Shown one piece after another: positions 1 through 10,800 of a stretch of DNA of 47,117 nucleotides. The notes under the pieces are model-generated. The model was not told the origin of the DNA and made no database searches. It saw nothing but the letters and a program-made list of their open reading frames with translations. The stretch's first letter is position 1, and each line of letters begins with the position of its first letter. Origin of the DNA: a virus; IMG/VR virus record IMGVR_UViG_3300008448_000154, positions 1 to 47,117 of that record; one strand, written 5' to 3'. The translations under genes were made by a program, and so were the position numbers.

Positions 1-129
1 AGCGTCGTTGACGAATTCTTAGACAGCAAACTCAACCCCTACACTGGCCACGCACACCGCTCAATGGCCCGTAACACTGTCGTCAACTGGGAACTATGGA
101 AGTCCAAAAATGAAATCCTTGCTAAGTGA
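1..129 (+). CDS. 3' end of an unidentified plus-strand gene (partial)
   Basis: Frame 1 is open from the first base to a TGA at 127-129 and gives 42 residues ending KSKNEILAK. The start lies outside the window. The last 20 bases overlap the start of the next gene, a spacing typical of phage operons, which supports it being real. The fragment is too short to recognise: it is mixed polar and helical with no clear motif. It is one of only two plus-strand genes here, so the strand switch sits at about 340-425. Confidence 0.55.
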   Translation, partial: SVVDEFLDSKLNPYTGHAHRSMARNTVVNWELWKSKNEILAK

Positions 130-337
130 AGAACTCGTCAAACAAGTCTTTTTCTACAGCGATGAAAAGCGGCCAGATCCGCTGATCGCTGACGAGGTAG
201 ACATCTTGCAATTTGCACAAAAGCTTGAGGCTGTGCTTCGGCCCATGATCGCGGCTGAAGAGCACAAGCGGTGCGTCACCATCGTGGCTCACATGAACCG
301 CGAAGTGGCCAACGGCCTACAAAACCAGCGTCCATAA
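110..337 (+). CDS. small hypothetical protein, 75 aa
   Basis: This acidic, helical 75-residue protein has no recognised family. It starts at ATG 110, eight bases after a GGAAG ribosome-binding site, and overlaps the end of the upstream partial gene by 20 bases, so the two are probably co-transcribed. It ends just before the hairpin at 343-364 and converges with the long minus-strand operon. No membrane segment, cysteine pair or nucleotide-binding motif is visible. Its function is unknown. Confidence 0.6.
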   Translation: MKSLLSEELVKQVFFYSDEKRPDPLIADEVDILQFAQKLEAVLRPMIAAEEHKRCVTIVAHMNREVANGLQNQRP

Positions 338-364
338 AAAGACCCCCTCCCGCGAAGGAGGGGG
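336..364 (-). terminator. rho-independent terminator closing the minus-strand virion operon
   Basis: Arms 343-350 (CCCCCTCC) and 357-364 (GGAGGGGG) form a perfect 8-bp GC-rich stem around a 6-base loop. Read on the minus strand, the stem is followed by TCTTTTT, the classical U-tract. On the plus strand no T run follows, so it should mainly stop transcription arriving from the muramidase gene at 426. The position between convergent genes fits. Confidence 0.85.
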
Positions 365-425
365 CAGAAGATGCCGCAGGCAACTGGCAAAGCCACGGCA
401 ATCCAAGCGGGGAGAGCCGCTTGAA

Positions 426-2006
426 TTAGGGGGAATACCCAGTGTATTCCTTCATTTTTTCTTTGAAGTATTCTGGGTCTTCTCGATAGGTTTGAGCTGC
501 TGCTGTACCAATCGATAACGGAATACCGACAGGCGCTGTGACTGGGAACATTGACATCACGCCACCAAGAACGCCAGCACCTTTCAAGCCCATTTTTACA
601 AGGTCTCGTTGGTCTACTGGCTTGCGATATTCGTGTGCAATGTCAGCAACGTCTAAGCCAGCAGAAAGGCCGCCAAGAGGTGGCAACACAACTTTTCCAA
701 CAGTACCAGCAGCGCCTACAACTGGCTGCATCATGTTTGCAAACTTACCTGTGATCCAATCAAGGCCCGCCTTTGCACGCATGCCTGTAGTAGGTGGTGG
801 TGGCGTTGTTGGAACAATTTGTCTAGGGGGTAGCTGCGACAGGCCACCTGCTTGGCCTTGTGGAAGGTCTGGGCTAGGTGCAACAGAGGCTTTCATGGTA
901 AATGACTCACGAGGGCCGCCACCAACACCCTGCTGCTCCGTCAAGATGCCGCCATACATTGGGTTTTCGGCATAATTGGTTATACCCATACCCCGAAGCT
1001 TACTCATTGCTTCGCCACGTTTATTGGAAAGATCCCACGCGCCACCCTCTTGCTTTGTGTTAGTCAAAGCTTGTGCCGCTTCGATGTCTGTCAAACCAAG
1101 CGCCTTAGCGGTGTTGTAAGGGATGACGCCTGTTTGACCTTTGGGCATTCGGCCCGCATCAGCAGGCCCCATGGGTGGCGTCAAGCCACCAGTAGCAGGT
1201 GGCGTCTGACGCATGATGGTGCTGCCTAAAGGAGGCGTGGTAGCAGGCACGGTCGTAGGAACACTTGGCGCGGCTGGAGGCACAACACCAGCAGAACGCT
1301 GTGCAGCAATTCGAGCGCGTTCCTCAAGACCTGCACGCTTTGCAAGGGTTGCTGTTTTCTGAACGTCGTATGCGTTTTTGCCAGCAGCGATTGTTCCAGT
1401 AGCAGCGCCAGCGCCACCATAAAGGAATTTTTCGCTTGGGCTTGCATTTGACTTGTCACTTGCTGGAGGCGGTGGAGGTGGAGGTGGGGGCGCATCCACT
1501 AAAGGTATATTGCCATCACTTTGCGCTAGCTTTTCTTTAGGCTGAACTGTTGGCTCAAAAGGCAGCATCTTGCTTTCAGGGATTGATGCCTGAGCACTAG
1601 ACAATGATTTTTCGTATTCTTCAATGGGGACTTCAAAATATGATCCCTTTTTTCCTGACGCCAAACCACGAGTAAAGGCTCCAGCATCTGGGCCAGTATT
1701 AAGGGCGTTTGGAAAATTGCGCTTGATCTGGTCAACGTAGTACATGCCGAAGACCTCAGGGTCCTCGAACTTGACGTACTTGTCTTTGGACCCAGTCTTG
1801 TTGTCTTTAGCTTCAAAGCCAGCGCCACTGAAATCCTTAATGCCGCCCAAGTTGTGGTACTTCTTGGCCATCTCGGTTTGGCCCCAACGGCTCTCAAGGC
1901 CCCACTGACTTAGCAACACATTGGGATCAACATTGATCTCTTTACTGACCTGCTGTGCAACAGGCCCATAAGTTGCAATAAATTGCTCAATGTTTTTGTT
2001 GGCCAT
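426..2006 (-). CDS. glucosaminidase/muramidase (GH73-like) with proline-rich linker, virion-associated
   Basis: The first ~140 residues look like a GH73 (FlgJ/LytG-type) peptidoglycan hydrolase. The stretch VLLSQWGLESRWG carries the expected catalytic Glu at residue 38 and is followed by NLGGIK and a FEDP/F-x-M-YYVDQI block typical of this fold. A run of nine prolines near residue 175 starts a long Ala/Pro/Thr-rich linker. The last ~100 residues contain small hydrophobic stretches that could contact membrane. It is the last gene of the virion operon, two bases after its neighbour's stop, with an AGGAG site inside that neighbour's end. The position after ejection-type proteins suggests cell-wall opening during DNA entry rather than lysis, since a separate M15 enzyme lies in the lysis block. 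The family is fairly clear; the entry role is inferred. Confidence 0.75.
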   Translation of the reverse strand: MANKNIEQFIATYGPVAQQVSKEINVDPNVLLSQWGLESRWGQTEMAKKYHNLGGIKDFSGAGFEAKDNKTGSKDKYVKFEDPEVFGMYYVDQIKRNFPNALNTGPDAGAFTRGLASGKKGSYFEVPIEEYEKSLSSAQASIPESKMLPFEPTVQPKEKLAQSDGNIPLVDAPPPPPPPPPASDKSNASPSEKFLYGGAGAATGTIAAGKNAYDVQKTATLAKRAGLEERARIAAQRSAGVVPPAAPSVPTTVPATTPPLGSTIMRQTPPATGGLTPPMGPADAGRMPKGQTGVIPYNTAKALGLTDIEAAQALTNTKQEGGAWDLSNKRGEAMSKLRGMGITNYAENPMYGGILTEQQGVGGGPRESFTMKASVAPSPDLPQGQAGGLSQLPPRQIVPTTPPPPTTGMRAKAGLDWITGKFANMMQPVVGAAGTVGKVVLPPLGGLSAGLDVADIAHEYRKPVDQRDLVKMGLKGAGVLGGVMSMFPVTAPVGIPLSIGTAAAQTYREDPEYFKEKMKEYTGYSP

Positions 2007-2007
2007 A

Positions 2008-3780
2008 TTATTCTCCTGCCCGCTTACGGCGAATTAGACCAGTGACTGGGTCGCGGATGAACCCAGCGCTTGGAGCACCACCCGCTGGCGGCGCTGTTGC
2101 GGGACCAGATGAAGCAGGCGCTTGGCTTGGATACGTTTTCAAACCTGTTGCAATACCCTGAATGTCTTCGTAGTATTTGTCGTACATCTTCATGTACTGA
2201 TCTGAGTCTAAGAACTCTTCGGCAGTCATCTTTGACTTCTTAAACTCTCTTGCAGATTGACGATCAAATTGTGCCTTAGCAGTTAACAGGTCAGCCTTAC
2301 GACGTACAGTCTCAGCAGTGTCCTGTGGGCTGATGTTTGCGTTGCCAAGAATCAAACGCTCACGCTCTGTGGTTGAGCCTTTCATAGCCTTTTCTGCATT
2401 CAACTGCATCTGGGCTGTGTACATCAAGAACGTGCGGAATGTTGCCTGCTGTTGTGGACTCAGATCGGCATTTCTCATAACATCTTCAATGGCAGGAATA
2501 CCAATCGTAAATCCTCTGCCGCCGATACCGTCTCGAATAAGGTTTGCAATTCCAGAAGAAACCTTGTCGTTGTTCAAGATGCCAGTCATTTTCTTGAAGT
2601 TTGGATCATCCGTGAAACGGCGCATCACGTTAGCTGTGGCCAAGGTCTCGCTAGCATCTTTGCTACGCTGATTGAAATCTTTTCTATTTTCAATTTCTTC
2701 AGCAATTTTGGCTTCTTCAAGCTTTTTCTTTCTTTCTCGAGCCTCAACAGAGCCATCATCAACACCAAACGCTTTGCCAGTAAATTTGTCAGCCAAGGCT
2801 TTGTAGCCAGCCCAGTTGTCTTGGTTTGCAAGATATTGAAGTTGCATTGCAACATTCTCTGGGATCTTAAAGCTACTGCCGTTGTAACCTTCTCCCATGA
2901 TCGGCACTTCAACATATCGACCATTCAAGAATGGATTAAATACACCAGTGCGTAAGTCTGTAATACCAGCCTCAGTTTTTTCGTAACGCTTAGACTCCAA
3001 CTCAGCGCCCTTAGCCAAAAGCTCTGCAAGCGTTTTGGTCTTGTCGTTGCGGTTCAATGCCACATACTCTTTTTGCGTCATGAACGCAGGATTGCCCTGC
3101 ATGATCTGAATGCCCTCAGGAGCCTTTGCAACTGGAGGAGCTGCTGGAGGTGCAGGGGGAGCAGCAGGCGGGGCCTTTGGAGCTTGCGCAGCAGGCAACG
3201 TGCTTTGTGGGGTTGGCCGTGGAGCCGCAGCAGGAGCCTCAGGAACCGCTGGAAGCGTTGCGGCAGGGCTAGGTGCAGCAGCTTGCGTTAAAGCGCCTAC
3301 AGGGGCTTCAGATGGCTCTGCTGGCGCGGGCACGGCAGACAGTGGCCCAGCCTTAGGCCCAGCAACTGCAGCCGCCTGTGGGCCTGCTAGAGGCCCTGTT
3401 GGTGGGGGAGTCTTTTGATCGCTAGCTAGCCACCTTGCAATATCAGCATCTCTAGACTTCAAGCGCTGAAGCTCTAGGCCTTGAGTGGCCACGCCAAGCT
3501 GCTGTTGAGCGATCTCTTGCTTTTCCTTAGCAGCAGCGGCCTCAGCAGGGCCAAGCTTGCCAGCAACACGCCCAAGCGCTTCACCAAAACTGCCTGTTTG
3601 AGTGGGGCCTAAAAACCCCTCTGCCACAGCTAAAAGTGTTGGATCAAAAAATCGATTTTTACGAACATCCAGCGATTCAGTTAGCCTTGCAAGCGCCTCT
3701 TGATAGCGGCGGTTAGCGTCAATAATGTCTGGATCATCTCCAGACAAATAACTTGCGGTGGGTGCTTTTGCTTCGGCCAT
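2008..3780 (-). CDS. Ala/Pro-rich, charged helical protein, probable internal virion protein, 590 aa
   Basis: No known family is recognised. The N terminus is helical (about residues 1-120), followed by an extreme Ala/Pro tract (about 120-225) of linker type, and then a charged, helix-forming C-terminal half with KERKKKLEEAKIAEE-like coiled-coil character. A GTG lies five codons upstream, but ATG 3780 has AAGGGG six bases ahead of it and is preferred. The gene sits between a 349-residue helical protein and the GH73 muramidase, with 1-2 base gaps. Long helical proteins with low-complexity linkers beside a muramidase are typical of ejected internal proteins of podoviruses. That role is inferred from position and composition only. 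Confidence 0.7.
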   Translation of the reverse strand: MAEAKAPTASYLSGDDPDIIDANRRYQEALARLTESLDVRKNRFFDPTLLAVAEGFLGPTQTGSFGEALGRVAGKLGPAEAAAAKEKQEIAQQQLGVATQGLELQRLKSRDADIARWLASDQKTPPPTGPLAGPQAAAVAGPKAGPLSAVPAPAEPSEAPVGALTQAAAPSPAATLPAVPEAPAAAPRPTPQSTLPAAQAPKAPPAAPPAPPAAPPVAKAPEGIQIMQGNPAFMTQKEYVALNRNDKTKTLAELLAKGAELESKRYEKTEAGITDLRTGVFNPFLNGRYVEVPIMGEGYNGSSFKIPENVAMQLQYLANQDNWAGYKALADKFTGKAFGVDDGSVEARERKKKLEEAKIAEEIENRKDFNQRSKDASETLATANVMRRFTDDPNFKKMTGILNNDKVSSGIANLIRDGIGGRGFTIGIPAIEDVMRNADLSPQQQATFRTFLMYTAQMQLNAEKAMKGSTTERERLILGNANISPQDTAETVRRKADLLTAKAQFDRQSAREFKKSKMTAEEFLDSDQYMKMYDKYYEDIQGIATGLKTYPSQAPASSGPATAPPAGGAPSAGFIRDPVTGLIRRKRAGE

Positions 3781-3781
3781 T

Positions 3782-4831
3782 TTATTCCCCTTCACCGCCA
3801 GTGATCGGGACTACACCGCCAGCGGAGTCGTAGTATTTGCCTGATGCGGTGTCGTAATAAACTCCCCTGCCGCCAGCGTTTACACCAGCGTATTCGCTTG
3901 GGTCTATGGTGAAGTTGCCAAAAATGTTTTGGTTGCCAGTGCTGATGCCTTTGAGGTAGTCAATAAGCCCAGCGCCAGCGCCAGCAACAGTTTGCATGCC
4001 TTTGCCACCAGCCGTGCTGCCAAGCATCGACAAAACGCCAAGCATTTGCTCCAAATCTGATTTTTGATACGCGCCAGCCTTTGGACCCACAAACGTAGAC
4101 GTTTGGCTTTGCGGCACGGTAAACCCACGCATGAGTCCAGACGCTGCTGTTGCGGTCTTGAGGGGCTGGTCTAGCTTGCTCTGCTCATATGCTTGACGCT
4201 CTGCGCCAGCCTTAGTCAACGCGCCAGCAGCGGTCAAGCCTGTATCCAGCTCTTGCTGCGCAAGCTTGCCTTGAGTGCCAGCGGCCAAGTTCTGCAATTG
4301 AGCCTCGTCAAGAGCGCCCTTTAAAGCCTCGCTGTAGCCTTTTGACAGTGCGCCGTATTGCTGGCCTGTCAAGCCTGCTTGAATGTCCGCCATGCCTTGA
4401 CCTAAAGCGCCAGCGTAGCGTTGGCTACCAAGGCCACCAGTGCCAACGAAGCCAGCCTTCATGGTCGGCAATAGGTTGCGCTGCACGTTCTGCTGAGACA
4501 GGCGAGCCATCTCGTCCACCACGTTACTGGTGTAAGGATTCATCAAAGCCTGAATGCGCTCTGGTGTAATGCCCTTCGCAGCTTGTGCGGCGGTATCTTG
4601 AGCGGCCTGTAAGTCAGGCTGATAAGACGATGTCGAGGCAGGCAGGTTGCTGTAGCCCATGACCTGCAAGGGGTCGTAGCCAGCAACTGACTGGGTTGGC
4701 GACTTTCCTAAAGCCGTTGTGCCAGCCTTGGAAAGCCCAGACAGGTAGTCGGTGTAGTACGACGGCGCGGTGTCCGTGCGCGTCTCTGTCGTTTTAATAT
4801 CTGGTAACGGTGCACCTTGAGTAATTGCCAT
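3782..4831 (-). CDS. helical Ala/Gly/Gln-rich protein, probable ejection or internal virion protein, 349 aa
   Basis: The protein begins MAITQGAPLPDI after a good GGAGATAACC ribosome site. Its middle (about residues 75-240) is Ala/Gln-rich and almost entirely helix-forming, with small-residue motifs (GTGGLGSQRYAGALG). The end is Gly/Tyr-rich. This is the look of medium-sized internal virion or DNA-transfer proteins coded next to giant tail-tip proteins. The gene follows the 2075-residue gene by two bases and is followed directly by the 590-residue gene, so the three probably form one functional set. No enzymatic motif is seen. The family is not named with confidence. Confidence 0.7.
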   Translation of the reverse strand: MAITQGAPLPDIKTTETRTDTAPSYYTDYLSGLSKAGTTALGKSPTQSVAGYDPLQVMGYSNLPASTSSYQPDLQAAQDTAAQAAKGITPERIQALMNPYTSNVVDEMARLSQQNVQRNLLPTMKAGFVGTGGLGSQRYAGALGQGMADIQAGLTGQQYGALSKGYSEALKGALDEAQLQNLAAGTQGKLAQQELDTGLTAAGALTKAGAERQAYEQSKLDQPLKTATAASGLMRGFTVPQSQTSTFVGPKAGAYQKSDLEQMLGVLSMLGSTAGGKGMQTVAGAGAGLIDYLKGISTGNQNIFGNFTIDPSEYAGVNAGGRGVYYDTASGKYYDSAGGVVPITGGEGE

Positions 4832-4833
4832 GG

Positions 4834-7800
4834 TTATCTCCTAGCCTTGCGAGCGGGTTTTTTAAGGTAGTCCAAAGGTGACTTTTTCGCTGGAGGCGGT
4901 AAGTCCTTTGGTTTGGCCGACCTGTGATACGCCCGAATGGAGTGCATCATGTCGTATAGTTTATCGCTTCCTGCCTTAGTTGAGCCATTTCCTAGTGCAG
5001 CAACCACGTCAGCAGGGAAAACAAACTCACCGTCAGCTAGCATGGCAGGGATGTCGTCGGACTGGCCGTCCCCTGCTCCCGTAACCGCGTTGCCTGAACG
5101 GAAGTCCAGCCGAGCCTTGCCAGCGTGCTCAACCACGTTCAAGCCACCCCCTGCGTAGTGGCCATAGCGGGTCGTTCCGCCACCACCAGCGAACAGGGGC
5201 GTTGCAAGACCACCAGCCTTGAAGGGCTGATTTGGAATCTGATTTCCGCCTAACAGATCGTCAATTTCGTTCTGTTGGCCGTAGGCGAAATAGTCAGTCC
5301 CTTGTTGGGGCTGCTGCTGTGGGTTTGAGAGTTCATCTTGCACTGGGGCCACCTGCTGGTTTTGTTGTTGAGTTTCTTGCTGTGTTGGTTTGGGCACATA
5401 AGCATTTTCTTTGACCATCTTGAGGTATTGCTCAAGGGGGCCTTCAAATTTTGCCTCGCCTGTGGTTTTGAGGCCAATGTCCTTGAAGCCGGGGGTGGAG
5501 GTGTCCACCAAGTCCCCCGCCGCAGGCGCAACAAGCGCCAAAGCACCAGCAAGGTTGCTTGCCGTTTTTGCCGTGTTAGCTGTCCGCTTTGCTTGTAAAG
5601 AGGCCTGCTTTGCAGCCTCCTCCTGCTGCTTTTTATATTCGTCAAATCCAGTCTGCAAACCAGTAACGCCTGTTCCTAGCTCTTTCAAGGCTAGATTGGT
5701 AGCGGCCTGATAGGTCTGACCTTGCAGCATCAGCTCGTCTACGCGGGTGTTGAATTGCGTTTGGACGTCAGTAATGTTTTTGGTCAGATCAGTTTTTACA
5801 GTGTTGATCTGATTGGTCGTTGTTAAAGCGGCATTGTCAATAGCCCGCGTCAAGTCAACACCCTGCTGGGTCATTCTCGCAACCAAGTCCCTTTGTCCTT
5901 GATTTAGCGTTTCAAACTTAGTTCGGACGTTTTCATTGACGCCAGTTAAGAGTGTGTTTAACGTTGTGTTAGTTACTAAATTTTGAGTAGCTGTTGAAAT
6001 TGCTGTGTTGACGTCAGCAGCAGTAAGGGCTGGATTAGCCGTCATGTAAGCAGAAATGGCGTTAGTTACATCCGCAACACTTAAATTTGGACGTGTAGCT
6101 AACTCAGCCTTGATGGCCGCAGTAACATCGGCAGCAGTAATTCCTACTGGGAATTTAATTCCAGCAATTGCAGTATTGATAGCCTGAGTAACAGCGTCAA
6201 CGGTTCCTGTTTGCGTTCCCGTCTGCGTTTCAGTACCAGTTTGAGTTCCTGTGCTCGTCTGAGTACCTGTACCAGTCTGCGTGCCAGTCTGAGTACCAGT
6301 CTGAGTTCCAGTCCCCGTCTGCGTTCCTGTGCCAGTCTGTGTTCCTGTCTGAGTGCCTGTCTGTGTACCCGTTTCAGTTCCAGTTTGTGTGCCAGTCCCA
6401 GTTTGCGTACCCGTCTGAGTCCCCGTCCCTGTCTGAGTACCTGTTTGCGTGCCAGTACCTGTTCCCGTGCTTGTTCCTGTGCCAGTAGCCGTTCCAGTGC
6501 CTGTGCTAGTTGCTTTTGCTGCGTCGTAAGCCGCCTTGTCGCCGTTGTACTGGGTGTACGTTGCGTAGTCAGGGAAACCTGCGTCGGTCGCCGTTTTGGT
6601 GTTTGCGGCAGTAGAAAGGGCAGTAGCGTATGCAGCCTTGTCACCGTTGTATTGCGTGTAAGTTGCAAAATCAGGAAAGCCTGCGGCAGTCGCAGTTGCT
6701 TTATTTTTTTCCTCGGTCTTTGCTGCTGTGTACGCGGCAATGTCGCCGTTATATTGCTGAAACGTAGCGTAGTCAGGAAAGCCAGCGTCCGTAGCTTTTC
6801 TGATGTTTGCGGCATCAGTGTTAGCAGTGTTGTAAGCAGCTAAATTACCGTTGTATTGGGTGTAAGTCGCAAAGTCAGGGAACCCTGCATCTGTTGCAGT
6901 TTTCTTATTTGCATTTGCTACTAGTGCAGCGTCATATGCTGTTTTGCTTCCACCATACTGTGTGTAAGTTGCAAAGTCAGGAAAGCCTGCATCGGTTGCC
7001 GTTTTAGTATTTGCAGCAGCGGTCACAGCGCTGTTGTAAGCGTTTAGATCACCACCGTACTGAACAAAGGCTGCGTTATTAGGAAAGCCTGCTGCTTTTG
7101 CCTCAGCATCAAGAGTAGCCGTGGTTTTTGCACCAGAGGCATCAATGTCAGTTCTAAGCGCAGTGCCTTTTGCAAGCAATAAGCCGTCGGCAGAATTTAC
7201 TTTGCCATCTTTGTTTACGTCATAGCGCAAATCAAGTGGCGTATCTGCGCGGCCAACAGCCATTTTTATAGCGGTTTCAGCCGCTGTTTTGGCTGCGGTA
7301 TAAGCCTCCAAATTTCCATTGAACAGCTTGTAAGATGAGTAGTCAGGGAAGCCTGCATCAGTAGCTAACTTAATATTCGCCGCCGTAGAATTGGCAGCGT
7401 CGTATGCGGCTTTATCACCTTTGTATTGCGTGTAGGTTGCAAAGTCTGGGAAACCAGCATCGGTTGCTTTTTTCGTATTTGCAGCGTCAAACTGTTGCGT
7501 TACAAGATTTTTTGATGCTGTCTCTGACTTGCCAACAAACGCTGTTAACTGTTCAGCAGTTGGATCAACGCCAAAAACCTCTTTGAAAAACGCTTTTGCT
7601 TCGTCTTCAGTGGTATTTAATGGATCTGCATATCTTGTGACGGCAGCGGTCAAATCGCTAGCGCTTGCGTCAGGGTTATTGTTTCCAATAGAAAGTATTT
7701 CAGCGTCATTAGGCGTATACCCTTCAGACTGAAACGTTTTGACAATCTGTGTGTATTGCTCTGGGCTTGATTGCAGCCCAAGACTTGACAAATTGTTGTA

Positions 7801-10800
7801 CTGAAGCGCATTGTTGATGGTCATCCCACCAGCCAAAACAGCAGACCGCACAAGTGTTGATGGGTCAAATGTTTTTGCACCAGTAATGATGTCATTTAAC
7901 GTTACTGATGCACCGTCATAACCCTTGGCCACAACCTGAGACAAAGCACTTGAAGAGACAATACCAGCAGTCAATCCACCTTGAATGAAGCCTTCTAGCG
8001 CTCCAGAGGCTGTGACCTCTGCTATGTTGCGCACTTCACCGAATTTACCAATTTGTGCGCTAATGTTTTGAGCTGCGCCCTCAACATAGCCCATCACAAA
8101 TTCTTTAGAGCTAGCGCCCACCACAGCAGTTGCTGCAATTCGGGCCTGATCTCCCATAAGCACTCTAAGCGCAGCCGTATCTCCGACCCAGCTTGTTGCG
8201 GCAGTCACTGCCATAGCCTCAAGACCAGAGGCAAGCGCTCGTGCTTCAGCTTTGCTAGGAGGAACGCCTCTTGAAATTAAATAGTCTTTGACTTCAGCGT
8301 AATTCCCACTGAACGATTCAAAACCATTAAGTGCTGCGTCAGTACCTCGAGCAACAGCAAAAGCTCCAGCCCTGCTGACCATTTTTGCCGCAACTGAACC
8401 CACGCCAGCAGACGCAACCAAGAACGGGATCTCTTGCAACGCCTCGCCGCCAACAACTGACAATGTGCCAAGAGGATTGTTTACTGCCTGCTTGCCAAAC
8501 TCTTTAAGCTGACGTGCAGCAACTTGCCAGTCTTTGACTTGACTTTCAGGAACGCCTAGCTCTTTTGCTACCGTTGCTTTGCTGATGTTGTTTATGCCAT
8601 CGGAGAATGCTTTTTCAGCATCCATGATGCCTTTGGATTGATTCAATTTGCCCCAGCGCTCAAAGGCTTGAGAAACCTTTAATGCGGAGTTTTCTGGACT
8701 CAAGCCCATAGCCTCTGAACCACGCAGCAGCGTTGTTGCAAGGTTGCCAAAGTTACGCGCACCAAACGCAAGGCCGTTCTTAATGACGTTTGCAACAGAG
8801 CCATCAGGCGCACCCTTGAACGCTTCTGTTGCAATTGCTAGTTGGTCGCTTAACCACTTTGGAAACTTAACACCGCCATGGTCTTTGATGAATTGCTGAT
8901 ACTCTGCGTAAGCCTTGGCATCACTATACAAAGGTGGTTCTATACGCTTTGCAACAATAACAATTCTAGGAATGTCTTTTTCGCTAACCCAATCAAATTG
9001 CTGGCCTGTGATAGTTTGGAAGTCTTGTGTCGATACACTAGGCAACTTATTTTCTGAGGCAGCTTTGGCAACAACCTTTGCTTGATCGCTTGGCATAAAC
9101 GTGTAGGTCATGCCGTTTTGCTCAAAGGTGTTGTACCCTGCTTTTTGAGCAGCGTTCAAAGCCTCTTCTTTTGTTTTGTACCCATTACCATCAAACGTTA
9201 CTGACTTGATATCGGCAAGGTTTTGCGCGTATGTCTTTGCGTTTGCCTCACTTAACGACAAAGCTGAAAACACCTGATCAGCCGTTAAGTCTTCAAATTT
9301 CAACCCTACGCTATTGAGATATGAAGTTAACTCAGTCTGATTCGTTGTGTTTCTGTCGTCATTCCAGTTTCTAACGTAGTTGTTAAAACCTGTGGTGTAG
9401 CTGTCAGCGTTACCAAATGATGCAAGCAAATCATCAGAAATTGGCTCACCAAATTGATCTAAATAGCTTGCTTTTACAGCGTTGATTTGCTTGTAGTAAT
9501 CTTTGATGTGCGCATCGGCCTCACCTGCTGACATTGTCAAAAGTTCATTTGCACGCTTGTCTGACAGCGGCAAGCCCATTTGCTTTGCAGCGTCTTTGAT
9601 CACCGATGCATTCAACTGAGTCTGCCTTGCAAAGTCAATTGATGCAGACATCATTGCGGCTGGATCGCCTGACTTCAAAGCGTTGACAAGGTTTAATCCA
9701 CTAGCTGCAAGCTTTACGTCTGAATTGTTTGTAAGAGTTGCAGCCGCATAAGTAGCACCTGTAAAGTCGCCTTTGCCAAGAGCAGAAGCAACAGCCGCGT
9801 ATTGCACGGGCCGCATTAAATCTTCAGGTATTGTGATACCGATCTGCGGCGATATGCCTATTAAAGAAGAGAGGACGCCTTGTAGGTTTTTTTTGTCTAA
9901 TGCGTATAAAAGCTGCACGCCTTGCGTGGCCGTTCTAATTGAACCTGCATTGGTTGCAAGCCAGTTTGCTGCTGTGTTATCTACGCCCGCTGCAACGTAA
10001 CTACCAAGTGTGTCAATGTCAAATGCTTGTGTGCCAAGGGTTGTTGGCAGCGTATTGAATGCTTGGCCATATGCATTAGCAGCACCGAGGGCACTTAAAA
10101 TTGCGCCTACGGTGTTGCCATTGGCAGCGTTTCCAATTGCGCTGAGGGCCATGGTGAAGGGCTGGTGCGGCCCCGGGATCATCGACGCGACGCTCAATAT
10201 CTGGGAAATGATGCCCCAGTCACTCGTTGAGCCGCCATACGCCGTGTAGAAGATCGGCATGCCTAGTTCATTAAACTGCACGCCAAAACCTGTAGAGCCA
10301 TCACCCGCAAAAGTACCAGACCAAATGTCGCCACCTGCTCTGCTGTAATTTGCAGGGATTGCTTTACCTGTTACTTTGTTGCCAAAAGTTTCGCCGCTTT
10401 TGTAAACTTTTTGGCCGTCTTTTGTTATAACTTCGTTGCTTGCAAGTGGTGCAAGCGACGTAAGAGGATACCCTTCTGAATCCGTTCCTGCGTCAACAGT
10501 CTTAAAATAACGAGGTTCTAAGGTGGCGCTTTTAGGAACCATAACGGTTCTAAATTCTTGGTTGCCATCATAATCATAGCCACCTGTTGGCTCTCTATAG
10601 AAATAATCGCCACCACCGTAGCCATATTCGTCTGCGCCTGTTACTTGAAGCTCGCGTCCGTTATAGTAATATTTAGTTGTAACAGGTGTGTACGCTGGAA
10701 CTTTGCCAAAATCTTCAAGCCTTGTAATGCCGTTGTTGTACAAGGCTTCAGCCATGGCCTTTGCGTTGAGGTCTTTGTTGCCAAATCCTTGACCAGTCCA

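Noticed and set aside
6144-6815. Out-of-frame minus-strand 223-codon frame inside the giant gene
   Set aside because: Arg/Leu/Gln-rich product caused by the repeat in another frame; no start site.
6211-6843. Plus-strand 210-codon frame rich in Ser/Cys/Leu
   Set aside because: It is the reverse complement of the Gly-Thr-Gln and 34-residue repeats; open only because the repeat has no stop in that frame.
6511-7467. Regular ~102-base repeats as a possible CRISPR array
   Set aside because: The repeats are contiguous, in frame, diverged at third codon positions, and have no unique spacers.
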